Program-made: the position numbers and the translations under genes
Part shown: piece after piece, positions 9,524 to 18,041 of the stretch
Layout of the letters: each line of letters opens with the position of its first letter
Position numbering within the stretch: the stretch's first letter is position 1
The notes under the pieces: generated by a model
The model's database searches: none
What the model saw: the letters and a program-made list of their open reading frames with translations, nothing else
What the model was told of the DNA's origin: nothing
Source: Cypionkella sp.
GTDB lineage: Bacteria > Pseudomonadota > Alphaproteobacteria > Rhodobacterales > Rhodobacteraceae
Assembly (NCBI GenBank): GCA_023255415.1
Contig: JALRIN010000007.1
Span: forward strand, 34,434 to 98,433
Length of the DNA stretch: 64,000 nucleotides
Direction of reading: 5' to 3'

Positions 9524-10450
9524 ATGCGATCTTCCAAGTCACGCTCGCGTTCAAAGGCGAACCGCCCGCGCACCCTCGGCAATATCATCAACCGCGTCTT
9601 CGACAGCTCTGGCCCCGAAGGCAAGGTGCGCGGCACTCCGCAGCAGATTATCGAAAAATATCAGATGCTGGCAGGCGACGCGCAGCGGTCAAACGACCGC
9701 GTCGCGGCTGAGAACTTCTCGCAGCATGCCGAGCATTATACCCGCATGCTGGCCGAAGCGCAGCGCGAGATGGCCGCCGAGCAAGAGCAGCGCCAGCAAA
9801 GCCAGCCTGGGCCGCAAAACGGCAATGGCTATGGCGGCAACCGCAATGATCGCAATGAACGCAGCGACTATCGCGCCGAGCGGCTCGATCAAGGCGACAG
9901 CGATCAGCCCTATGTTGGCGGTTTTGTCGGCGATGGCGACACCGGTTTGGTTGATCTGCCAGAATCGCCGCGCCCGCAACAGCAGCCTCGCCGCGACGAA
10001 AACCGTCGCGATCCGCGCCCAGAGGGGCAGCCGCGTCGTCAAGAAAACCGCCGCGATGATCGTCCCCGCGAAGAACGTACACGTGATGATCGCCAGCGTG
10101 ATGACCGCCCCCGCGAAGATCGCGCGCGCGAGGACCGTCCCCGTGCTGATACCCCCCGTGTCGATACCCCCCGTGCCGATACGCCCCGCGAAGACCGCCC
10201 GCGTGACAACCGCCGCGATCAGCAGCCGCGCAGCGAAACCCCGGCCGATCAGCCCGTGGCCGCAGCGCATTCCGTGCAAGCGCCTTTGCGCTTTGAATCG
10301 CCCGCACAATTGGTTGCACAGGTCGAGCAAGCTGCAACCGCAGCACCAAAGCCGCGCACGCCTAAGCCCGAAGGCGATGCCCCCAAGACCACCCGCGCGC
10401 CGCGTGCGCGCAAGCCCAAGGTCGAAGGCGCATCCGAGAGTGTAGAATAA
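9524..10450 (+). CDS. DUF4167 domain protein with long Arg/Asp-rich low-complexity tail
   Basis: 308 aa. The N-terminal ~85 residues match the alphaproteobacterial DUF4167 domain: a basic start (RSSKSRSRSKANRPRTLGNIINRVFDSSGPEGKVRG split here by domain boundaries), then GTPQQIIEKYQMLAGDA and a conserved SQHAEHYTRML. The remainder is disordered and highly charged, with repeated DDRPRED/ADTPR units and a lysine/proline-rich C terminus, which suggests nucleic-acid or ribosome association. ATG at 9524 has AAAGGA upstream. Followed directly by a strong intrinsic terminator. Gene order after prmC is common in Rhodobacteraceae. Function is not established. Confidence 0.85.
   Translation: MRSSKSRSRSKANRPRTLGNIINRVFDSSGPEGKVRGTPQQIIEKYQMLAGDAQRSNDRVAAENFSQHAEHYTRMLAEAQREMAAEQEQRQQSQPGPQNGNGYGGNRNDRNERSDYRAERLDQGDSDQPYVGGFVGDGDTGLVDLPESPRPQQQPRRDENRRDPRPEGQPRRQENRRDDRPREERTRDDRQRDDRPREDRAREDRPRADTPRVDTPRADTPREDRPRDNRRDQQPRSETPADQPVAAAHSVQAPLRFESPAQLVAQVEQAATAAPKPRTPKPEGDAPKTTRAPRARKPKVEGASESVE
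10040..10215 (+). repeat. Degenerate tandem repeats inside the DUF4167 gene
   Basis: A run of related 12- to 15-base units encodes repeats of the type D-R-P-R-E/D and then R-x-D-T-P. The clearest copies are three GATACCCCCCGT/GATACGCCCCGC units at about 10147-10190. The array keeps the reading frame, so length variation between strains would change only the disordered tail. Confidence 0.7.
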
Positions 10451-10452
10451 AC

Positions 10453-10479
10453 AAAAGGCCCGCAGATCGCGGGCCTTTT
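10453..10479. terminator. Bidirectional intrinsic terminator between DUF4167 gene and rsmA
   Basis: Perfect 11-bp stem AAAAGGCCCGC / GCGGGCCTTTT with a five-base AGATC loop. Each strand ends in a T4 tract, fitting the two convergent genes that flank it (stops at 10450 and 10484). Confidence 0.9.
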
Positions 10480-10483
10480 GCTT

Positions 10484-11326
10484 TTAGCCGCGCGCCACGA
10501 TCAACGACAGCGCGCAGAATTTTTCCAGCGAGATTTCCTCGGCCCGCGCGGTGGGCGGGATGCCTGCCTCAAGCAGTTGCGCCTCGATCTGTGGGCCGAT
10601 GCCCTTTAGGCTGGATCGCAGCATCTTGCGCCTTTGGTTAAAGCCCATCGCGGTCAGCCGCTGCAAAATCGCCTCATCGGCGGGAAAGCGCGGCGCGGGC
10701 AGGCGGGTCAGATGCACCACGGCGGAATGGACTTTTGGCGCCGGGGTAAAGGCCTCGGGTGGCAGATGCATGACGATCTTGGCATCGCAGCGCCATTGCG
10801 CCAGCAAAGCCAAGCGGCCGTAGTGATCGCTGCGCGGCTTGGCCACGATGCGCTCGGCCACCTCTTTTTGGAACATCAGCGTCAGGCTTTGCCAAAACGG
10901 CGGCCAGATTTGCGGCGTCAGCCAGCGGATCAACAGCTCGGTGCCGACGTTATAGGGCAGATTTGCCACCACCCGCACCGGTGGGGTCAGATGCGCCATC
11001 ACATCCACCTCTAGCGCATCGGCGTTCAGCGCTTGCAGACGGCCGGGGTAGGCGGCGGCGATCTCGTCCAAGGCGGGCATGCAGCGCGGGTCTTTTTCAA
11101 TCGCCAGCACGCGCCGCGCGCCCTCGACCAGCAGACCGCGCGTCAGACCACCGGGGCCAGGGCCGATTTCCAGCACATCACAGGCCGACAGATCCCCCGC
11201 ACAGCGCGCGATTTTCGCAGTCAGGTTCAGATCCAGCAGAAAGTTCTGCCCAAGCTGTTTCTTGGCCACCAAATCGTGGGTATTGATCACCTCGCGCAGA
11301 GGCGGCAATCCGTCTATCGTCGCCAT
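10484..11326 (-). CDS. rsmA: 16S rRNA (adenine(1518)-N6/adenine(1519)-N6)-dimethyltransferase
   Basis: KsgA/RsmA dimethylates two adjacent adenines at the 3' end of 16S rRNA during late 30S assembly. 280 aa. The SAM motif EIGPGPGGLTRGLL and the catalytic NLPYNVGTELL motif are both intact, preceded by the family hallmark KKQLGQNFLLD. Last gene of the minus-strand lptF-lptG-lptD-surA-pdxA-rsmA run; 18 bases separate it from the pdxA stop. Confidence 0.96.
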   Translation of the reverse strand: MATIDGLPPLREVINTHDLVAKKQLGQNFLLDLNLTAKIARCAGDLSACDVLEIGPGPGGLTRGLLVEGARRVLAIEKDPRCMPALDEIAAAYPGRLQALNADALEVDVMAHLTPPVRVVANLPYNVGTELLIRWLTPQIWPPFWQSLTLMFQKEVAERIVAKPRSDHYGRLALLAQWRCDAKIVMHLPPEAFTPAPKVHSAVVHLTRLPAPRFPADEAILQRLTAMGFNQRRKMLRSSLKGIGPQIEAQLLEAGIPPTARAEEISLEKFCALSLIVARG

Positions 11327-11344
11327 TGGTCTTCCTTTTATCGG

Positions 11345-12316
11345 TTAAACAGCCCGTGCCTGCGCCATATCTGCCGCAAGCCGCAAGGCCGCGATCAGGC
11401 TGTCTGGCTTGGCAATTCCCTTGCCCGCAATGTCAAAGGCGGTGCCATGATCGGGCGAGGTGCGCACGAAGGGCAGGCCCAGCGTGACATTGACCCCGCC
11501 GTCGAAATCCAACGTCTTGATCGGGATAAGGGCTTGGTCGTGATACATGCAGACCGCCACGTCATAGCCTGCGCGCGCGCGGGCGTGAAACAACGTATCG
11601 GCAGAGGCGGGGCCAATCAGAGCCATGCCTTGGGCACGCAAACGGTCTAGAACCGGAGCGATCAGGTCGATTTCCTCATGCCCCATCGCGCCGCCTTCAC
11701 CCGCATGCGGGTTCAGACCTGCCACGGCAATGCGTGGCTGTTTCAGGCCGAAATCGCGCTGCAAACCGGCTTGGGTGATGCGCAAGGTCTGTTCCAGCAG
11801 ATCAGGCGTCAGCGCCTTGGCGACATCGGCAAGCGCTATGTGGATCGTCACTGGCACCACCCTCAGCAGAGGGCTTGCCAGCATCATCACCACAGGCACG
11901 CCACCCGCCAGATGCGCCAGAAATTCGGTATGGCCGGGAAAGGCAAAGCCCGCGCCGTCTTTCAGCGCCTTTTTGTGGATCGGCGCGGTGCAGACCCCGC
12001 CCGCCTGACCCGATTGCACCAAAGCCACCGCGCGTTCGATCACAGCGATGACATCCTTGGCATGCTCTGGCTGGGGCTGGCCAAACTGCGCTTCTGAGGC
12101 AAAGTCATGGCGCAGCACCGGCAAAGCGGCCGCCGCAACCTTCGCCGCCTGATCGGGGCTGTCAATTATGGTAAAAGCCGCACCCTTGGGCAAATGCCGC
12201 GGATCGCCGATCCAGAACAGCGGCAGGCTATCGCCCAAAACCCGCCGTGCTGCCACCGCAAGCTCGGGCCCCACACCCGCAGGTTCGCCGCAGGTCAGCG
12301 CAATCGCCGCCGTCAT
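11345..12316 (-). CDS. pdxA: 4-hydroxythreonine-4-phosphate dehydrogenase
   Basis: NAD-dependent, metal-requiring step of the DXP-dependent pyridoxal 5'-phosphate pathway. 323 aa. Opening motif TCGEPAGVGPELA, the HIALADV block, and the metal-site FHARARAGYDVAVCMYHDQALIPIK region are all typical. The ATG overlaps the end of the surA gene by four bases. The surA-pdxA-rsmA order is the same as in enterobacteria, which supports all three calls. Confidence 0.95.
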   Translation of the reverse strand: MTAAIALTCGEPAGVGPELAVAARRVLGDSLPLFWIGDPRHLPKGAAFTIIDSPDQAAKVAAAALPVLRHDFASEAQFGQPQPEHAKDVIAVIERAVALVQSGQAGGVCTAPIHKKALKDGAGFAFPGHTEFLAHLAGGVPVVMMLASPLLRVVPVTIHIALADVAKALTPDLLEQTLRITQAGLQRDFGLKQPRIAVAGLNPHAGEGGAMGHEEIDLIAPVLDRLRAQGMALIGPASADTLFHARARAGYDVAVCMYHDQALIPIKTLDFDGGVNVTLGLPFVRTSPDHGTAFDIAGKGIAKPDSLIAALRLAADMAQARAV

Positions 12317-13515
12317 GGCGTGCGCAAAATGGCTTCGCTGCGCAGCTCTTCCAGATAGATTTGCGCCTGCGTACCCAGCTGTTGGTTGACCAGCTGCAAC
12401 CTGATCTCGTCACGGGTTGGAAGCTCGGTTTCGGCAGGGCCGCGCCGGCACAGCATCAGAAACACCCGATAGCCGTTGCGGGTCAAATCGGTGGACACCT
12501 CGCCCGCATCCAGCAACGAAAGCGCTGCGGCTTCGGCCTTTGGCACCTGCGACAGCGGCAGGGTTTGCCGGGTCAGCCGGTCTTCGGGCAGCCCTTTGGC
12601 CAGCGCATAAAGATCATTGCATGTGCCAACGCTGGCCCGCGCCGAAGCAATCGCGCCCGCGTCGTCTTGCAGCAACAATTCGGCATAATCCAGCACTTGG
12701 GTCTTGGGTGTCAGCACATCCTGCTTTTGCTCTTCGACACGGTAAATCAAGACCTTATCGTCCAGCACCACCAATTCCGACACCCCACCCGGCGGCAGGC
12801 TGCGCACGGCAAGCGCCGCATCATCTGGCAGATCCGACAGCTTGGCCCAATCCAGCGCGCCACCCTGTGAGGCCGTCGCGCCTTTCGAGTTTTCACGCGC
12901 CAAAGTGGCAAAATCGACACCGGATTTCAGCTGCAACAACAGGCCTTGAGCGATTTTCAAGCCGGTTTCGCGGGTCTCGCCTTGGGCTGGAATCTCGATC
13001 ACCGACATGCGCAACATCAGCGTCGTCGAGGGTTGATAGCTGGCCATAGCACGATCAATCGCGGCTTCCGAGATCGAAATGCGGGGGCCGTATTTGGCGC
13101 GCACCACCTCGCGCCACGACAGGCTGGTTTCAACAAAATCGCGGAAGGTCTGTGGTTCGATCCCGGCCTCACCGATAATCTCGATGAACTTTGCGGCATC
13201 AAGATTGGCGCGAGAGGCGAATTCTTCCATTCCGGTTTGAACTTCTGCAGCAGAGGGCTTGATGCCAAACTGACTGGCCGCCGATTGGCGCAGCCGGTCG
13301 TCGATCAGGGTGTCCATTGCCAATTGTTGCAAATTGCCCGGCTGGCTCAGCAAGGTCATGAACTGAAGCCGCTGATCATATTCAAACTGCGTAATGCTGC
13401 GCGAATTGACGATTTTCACCGCCGAAAACGGCCCCGCCTGCAGGGGCAGCATCAGCCCAAGACCGATTGCAGATGCAAGTGTTAGGCTGCGAAAAACTGC
13501 GCGAGAATGTGTCAT
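12313..13515 (-). CDS. surA: SurA-like periplasmic peptidyl-prolyl isomerase/chaperone
   Basis: Chaperone that escorts outer-membrane proteins, LptD among them, across the periplasm. 400 aa with an N-terminal signal peptide ending near AGPFS. The SurA N-terminal chaperone region (NSRSITQFEYDQRLQF, then LIDDRLRQSAA) spans residues 35-160, and one parvulin PPIase domain spans about 165-270 (LKSGVDFATLARENSKG, GGALDWAKLSDLP). Overlaps pdxA by four bases and is 63 bases downstream of lptD on the same strand. Alphaproteobacterial SurA often has a single recognisable PPIase domain, as here. Confidence 0.88.
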   Translation of the reverse strand: MTHSRAVFRSLTLASAIGLGLMLPLQAGPFSAVKIVNSRSITQFEYDQRLQFMTLLSQPGNLQQLAMDTLIDDRLRQSAASQFGIKPSAAEVQTGMEEFASRANLDAAKFIEIIGEAGIEPQTFRDFVETSLSWREVVRAKYGPRISISEAAIDRAMASYQPSTTLMLRMSVIEIPAQGETRETGLKIAQGLLLQLKSGVDFATLARENSKGATASQGGALDWAKLSDLPDDAALAVRSLPPGGVSELVVLDDKVLIYRVEEQKQDVLTPKTQVLDYAELLLQDDAGAIASARASVGTCNDLYALAKGLPEDRLTRQTLPLSQVPKAEAAALSLLDAGEVSTDLTRNGYRVFLMLCRRGPAETELPTRDEIRLQLVNQQLGTQAQIYLEELRSEAILRTP

Positions 13516-13578
13516 CGCCTGCTGTTATCCGTTTCTTTGTACCACGGCTTTGACCGTGGATTGGTTTCCGTCAAAGCC

Positions 13579-15711
13579 CTAGCGGCGGCATTGGCGTGCC
13601 GGTCCCACCGCAGAGCTGCCTCCAAACCCCAAAAGTTCAACCGAAAGGCCAAAATCCGTTGTTGGGGATACACTAGTCGATGACGTAAAGCGACGCGAGA
13701 GAGAAAGATCAACCAACAGACATTCATTGCGGAAAATCAAGCTGCCATTGGCATTTGCCATGCGCTTGCTTTCAAAATCATAGCGGCTGCCCAGACTGCC
13801 GGTCCAATTGTTTGCAAAAACATAAGACGAGGCCAGCGTTATTTCGCGAATGGGGGTGTTGCGCGATTCCGCTGCATCGGCGATTGTGTGCACATATTTG
13901 GCCGTCATCCCCAGTTTCGAGGCCTGAAATCCTGCCGCAAGCTCGGCCTTGGTGATGCCAAAGCGATCATCAAACAGCATGCGATTGGTCATCTTGATCC
14001 GTGCAACATCCAATTGCGTTGCAACCATCCAATTTGAACGCAAGCCGTTCAGACCAGAGCCGGCGCTGAACAGCTTCGGGTCATTGGCGCGCACCACACG
14101 GCCTGCCGTCACGCCAAGCGTCCAGCCATTGGGGTCGCTGCGTAGGTAATTCACCCCCAAATTAGCCCGCGCGCCGTCTTCGACCGCGTCAGATCCGGGA
14201 AAGCGGCTTAGCGCAAAGAGGTTGCCCTCGTCAAATTCAACCAGGATTGAATCTTCATTCGGGATCGAGCTGCGGCTGTTAGAGGCAAGCACCAGCTGTG
14301 CGACGGGTTCAAGCAATTGGCTTGCTCCGCCGGCTTGTGCCTTGACCCAAGGCCACCGCAATTCGGCGCCCACGGCACCATGTAAGCGGGTTTTTGTGCC
14401 GCCGTAAACGGCATCTTGCGAAATTTTATAGAAATCCGCCGCGGTCTCGCCCAGAACCGCCATTTGCAACCCGTTTTGCAAATAGAAATTGCGCCGCCAA
14501 TCTGCATGCAAGGACACACGGCTTAGATCGCGGCCATCTGCAATGCCATCGGCATAAGTGTCGGTGGTCACAGTCGAGGTGCGAATATGCGAATGGGTCT
14601 GGATTTGGAATTTGCCCATCCCGCCGGTTGGCGTCAGCGAAAATCTGCGCGCAAAGGTCATATCGGTAACAAGTGAGGGCAGGGTGGCGTTATAATCGCT
14701 TTCCCGGATCGAATTCAGGCTGATAAAACGCGCCGAGATATATTCATTGCGCTTGGTCCGCGTGATTTCGACACGGCTGTCAAGCCGGTCAATCTCGGCA
14801 TAACCGTAATCCAACAGATAGGCTGGGTCCGAAACCACTTCCCCCCTAAGCTGCAAGGAAAAGCCCTGAGGCAGCTGAACATTTCCCGACGCCTGCATAT
14901 AGCCGCGATTTTTGCCGGCAAGCAGACTGTCGCGGCTGCCACTGCCTGTGATATTCAAATTGCCATGCGCAAAGACCTGACGATAGCGAAACTCTAGCGT
15001 TTTGGTGCCTTTGGTCGAGAAAAATGGCGTCAGCGTCAGATCGCGGCTTTTGCCGATGGTGATGAAATAGGGCAGGCGCAGACCTGTTCCGTAAAGCGTG
15101 CTGCTGCGCAATGTGGGGATCAAAAAGCCCGTGGTGCGGTCCAGCGAAGGGTCTGGCATGCGCAGGCGCGGAAGGTAAAACACCGGAACGCCCGCGACGC
15201 GCAGCTGGGCATTGTCAAAATAAAGCTGTTGGCCAACCTCATCATGTAAAACCCGCTTGGCCCGTATTTCCCACAGCGGAGTCGAGCTTGCTTTGCAGAC
15301 CTTGCAAGACGAGGCGACGACTTTATTCAGCACAGAATATCGCCCATCCACCCGCTGCAGATTGGCTGCGGCCAGCTGCAATTGCTCTGCCAGAACAAAG
15401 CGGGCCGAGGTCATGATGCCTTCGCTGAAATCAGCCGCCAAATCGGCCTGACTTGCCAAAACCTTATTCGAGCTGCCATCAGACAGCACGATTGGCCCTT
15501 CGATCAACAGCCTGTCGCTGGTTTGATCGTAGACAATGGTCTGTGCAGACAGGATCTGATTTTTATAAAACGCCTGAACATGGCCCTGTGCCACCAGCGT
15601 TTGGCTGTCTGTGATCTGCATCGCATCGGCAAGCAAGCGCACCTGATCTTGCGCCAGTGCAAGGTTGGCTGATCCGATCATCGCAAAAAACAGGCATAAA
15701 AGCCGCAACAT
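13579..15711 (-). CDS. lptD: LPS assembly outer-membrane protein LptD
   Basis: Beta-barrel that inserts lipopolysaccharide into the outer leaflet. 710 aa from ATG 15711, which overlaps the lptG stop (TGATG). Signal peptide residues 1-20 (MLRLLCLFFAMIGS...ALA), then an OstA/LptA-like beta-jellyroll (DSQTLVAQGHVQAF, SDRLLIEGPIVLSDG) and a long barrel with alternating aromatic/polar strands. Conserved LPRLRMPDPSLDRTTGFLIPT is visible. The open frame extends a further 112 codons upstream into lptG, but that extension is not coding for LptD. Confidence 0.93.
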   Translation of the reverse strand: MLRLLCLFFAMIGSANLALAQDQVRLLADAMQITDSQTLVAQGHVQAFYKNQILSAQTIVYDQTSDRLLIEGPIVLSDGSSNKVLASQADLAADFSEGIMTSARFVLAEQLQLAAANLQRVDGRYSVLNKVVASSCKVCKASSTPLWEIRAKRVLHDEVGQQLYFDNAQLRVAGVPVFYLPRLRMPDPSLDRTTGFLIPTLRSSTLYGTGLRLPYFITIGKSRDLTLTPFFSTKGTKTLEFRYRQVFAHGNLNITGSGSRDSLLAGKNRGYMQASGNVQLPQGFSLQLRGEVVSDPAYLLDYGYAEIDRLDSRVEITRTKRNEYISARFISLNSIRESDYNATLPSLVTDMTFARRFSLTPTGGMGKFQIQTHSHIRTSTVTTDTYADGIADGRDLSRVSLHADWRRNFYLQNGLQMAVLGETAADFYKISQDAVYGGTKTRLHGAVGAELRWPWVKAQAGGASQLLEPVAQLVLASNSRSSIPNEDSILVEFDEGNLFALSRFPGSDAVEDGARANLGVNYLRSDPNGWTLGVTAGRVVRANDPKLFSAGSGLNGLRSNWMVATQLDVARIKMTNRMLFDDRFGITKAELAAGFQASKLGMTAKYVHTIADAAESRNTPIREITLASSYVFANNWTGSLGSRYDFESKRMANANGSLIFRNECLLVDLSLSRRFTSSTSVSPTTDFGLSVELLGFGGSSAVGPARQCRR

Positions 15712-16793
15712 CAGCCATCCTCCAGATGTAGCAAAAGCCCAAGGCCCAGAAGGGCCGTCGCCACAGGAGGCGCCCAAGCCGCCAGCACAATGGGGATCTG
15801 TCCGTTTTCCCCCAAAACTTGCGCAAAGCTTCTCAGAAAGAAAATCAGAAAACCACTCGAAAGCGCCAGCATCACCATTTGGCCAGTTTTGCCAAAGCGC
15901 GCGGGCCGCATGGTAAAGCCTGCCGCGATCAGCACCATGCCCACCAGCAAAATCGGCAGCGCCAGTTCCATCTGGAACCAGACTTGATATTTGCGGGCTG
16001 AAAATCCGGCCTTTTGCAGCGCCGCAATATATTGCGGCAGGTTCCAAAACGCGACCGTCGACGGCGCCCCGATGCCTTCGCTGATCTTGGCAATCGTCAG
16101 ATCAGTTGGAACCTGCAACTGCGCCTGAAGCTGCGCGGTTTTTTCCGGGTTATCGGCCTGCAAATCCCATTGCTTGACGCGGCTAAGCGCCCAATGCCCA
16201 GGTTCAAGCCTTGCGCTGCTGGCTTCCAACCGGCGAATGGGAATGCCGTTTGTGTCAAAGGTCAAAAAGCTAACTTGATGCAATTCGCTGCCATCGGGAT
16301 TGGTGCGCGCCGCATTGATCACCGATTGCGATGTGCCCATGCCTTGACGCATCCAAAGCCCATCAGCCGAGATTGAAAGCACAGAAACCGCACTGACCCC
16401 AAGACCTGTCAACCGATCATAGGCCTTCGAGGTCGCCGCCACCAAAGGGTTGAACACCGCGACTGAGATCAAACCGATCGACAGAGCCGTGACGACCGGT
16501 GCTAGCAAAAACCGCAAGCCAGACTGACCTGCCGCCCGAACCACCACCAACTCGGACGATCGTGCAAGGCCAAGAAACACCGCAATCGCAGTCAAAATCA
16601 CAATCAGCGGCAAAATTTTGTAAAGGCTTTCCGGCACGTTCAGCAGCGATAAATAGAATGCCGTGGCCAGGCTGACGCCCGTTTTGCGCAGCTGTTCGAT
16701 GATATCTATCATCAATAAAATGCTGGTAAAAACAACTGTCACCAACAGATAGGTAACCAGAAACCGTCTTGCAAAATAAAGACCCAGTGTCAT
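15711..16793 (-). CDS. lptG: LPS export ABC permease LptG
   Basis: One of the two inner-membrane permease halves of the LptBFG exporter that pulls LPS from the inner membrane into the Lpt bridge. 360 aa with three N-terminal membrane helices, a periplasmic beta-jellyroll (about residues 130-250) and three C-terminal helices. The YjgP/YjgQ hallmark around ARSSELVVVRAAGQSGLRF is present. ATG 16793 overlaps the lptF stop (ATGA), and its own stop overlaps the lptD start, so lptF-lptG-lptD are translationally chained. Confidence 0.93.
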   Translation of the reverse strand: MTLGLYFARRFLVTYLLVTVVFTSILLMIDIIEQLRKTGVSLATAFYLSLLNVPESLYKILPLIVILTAIAVFLGLARSSELVVVRAAGQSGLRFLLAPVVTALSIGLISVAVFNPLVAATSKAYDRLTGLGVSAVSVLSISADGLWMRQGMGTSQSVINAARTNPDGSELHQVSFLTFDTNGIPIRRLEASSARLEPGHWALSRVKQWDLQADNPEKTAQLQAQLQVPTDLTIAKISEGIGAPSTVAFWNLPQYIAALQKAGFSARKYQVWFQMELALPILLVGMVLIAAGFTMRPARFGKTGQMVMLALSSGFLIFFLRSFAQVLGENGQIPIVLAAWAPPVATALLGLGLLLHLEDG

Positions 16794-17911
16794 GTAGCAG
16801 CCTCCGCCTTGCCAATGCGGCGGGGGCGCTGGGTCAACCACAACTCGGCCGCTGCGACGGCCAAACCGACCAAGGGGGCGGCATAGGCCAAAAGCCAGCC
16901 ATAGGCCACCTTGTCGCCGACACTTGTTGCCAACGTCGAAATTGTCTGCACCACCAACAGGATAACCGTGGCAATTAGGATCTGGCGCCACACCCCAAAG
17001 CGCGAAAACGCCCCTAGCAGCAACGAGGCAAACCCAATCATCGCCGCCGAGAGCGCCAGCAAGGGCTGGGCAAGGCGGCTATGACCTTCAAAGCGCAGTG
17101 CCGCCACAGTGTCACCGGTTTCTTGCAGCACGGCCTTGGAGGGATAGAACAGATCGGCGGTCGACATCTCGGCGCGCGCGCGGTTGCGGCTTGTCTTTGG
17201 GGCAATCATGCCCGTCAAGTCATAGGTGAAATCGCTAAAGCGCGTAACGGCAAGTTGTTTGGTCTTGCGGTTCAGCGTTTGCATGATCCCCTCGAACATC
17301 AAAAGTTTGGGCCCATCCGAGGCCCGTAAAAACAGCGCCCGCCGCGCGGTGTAGACGGTAGGTTCGGTCAGGCTGCGATCATCGGCCAAGAACAGATCCA
17401 GCAATTCGCCGCGCGCATTGATGTCGCGGATATAAAGGGTCAGCCCGGTTGAAGGGTGCAAAAACACCCCATCTTTCAGGAACTGGGCGCTCAGATCTTG
17501 CGAAATCTCTGCGCTGCGGTCTTCAAGGGCGGTTCTGCTGGCCGGAACCAGCCAATTCATCAGAATCAGCATCATCAGCGCCACGCTTACCCCAAACCAG
17601 AAAACCGGCCGCGCCAGCCGAAACGACGAAAACCCCGTCGCCTGCATCACCACCAATTCGCTTTCTGAAATCAAGCGATTGCCAACATAGACGGCGGCCA
17701 CAAAAGCCGAGACCGGCAGCACCAAGCGGATCACGTTTGGCAGGGTCAGCAGCGAAAACTGCAAGAAAACCAAGGCTGATTGCCCATCGCCGATCAATTG
17801 ATCAAACAGGCCAACTGCCCGATTGACCCAATAAACAGCCACAAGCACCAGTGAAAAGAATCCAAAAAGCGCAAGCAGTTGTGACAGAAGATATTTGTCG
17901 AATCTCGACAC
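16790..17911 (-). CDS. lptF: LPS export ABC permease LptF
   Basis: Partner permease of LptG in the LPS exporter. 373 aa from the GTG at 17911 (MSRFDKYLLSQ), which matches the usual start of the family; a TTG seven codons upstream is possible but less likely. Membrane helices at about 8-30, 48-70, 90-112 and three more at the C terminus flank a periplasmic jellyroll. The conserved ISESELVVMQATGFSSFRLARP coupling region is present as two neighbouring segments. Divergent from pepA across a 130-base promoter region. Confidence 0.92.
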   Translation of the reverse strand: MSRFDKYLLSQLLALFGFFSLVLVAVYWVNRAVGLFDQLIGDGQSALVFLQFSLLTLPNVIRLVLPVSAFVAAVYVGNRLISESELVVMQATGFSSFRLARPVFWFGVSVALMMLILMNWLVPASRTALEDRSAEISQDLSAQFLKDGVFLHPSTGLTLYIRDINARGELLDLFLADDRSLTEPTVYTARRALFLRASDGPKLLMFEGIMQTLNRKTKQLAVTRFSDFTYDLTGMIAPKTSRNRARAEMSTADLFYPSKAVLQETGDTVAALRFEGHSRLAQPLLALSAAMIGFASLLLGAFSRFGVWRQILIATVILLVVQTISTLATSVGDKVAYGWLLAYAAPLVGLAVAAAELWLTQRPRRIGKAEAAT

Positions 17912-18041
17912 GCGCGCGCACACCTTAATCAATTGTTGGCAGAGGCTAGCGGAAAAGTCGCGCGGGGAAAACTGGTATCTGGCCTTTTTGCCCCCCCGTC
18001 GCTAGCCTAAGTCAAATTCCCGCCCGTTTCAGGAGAAGCCA

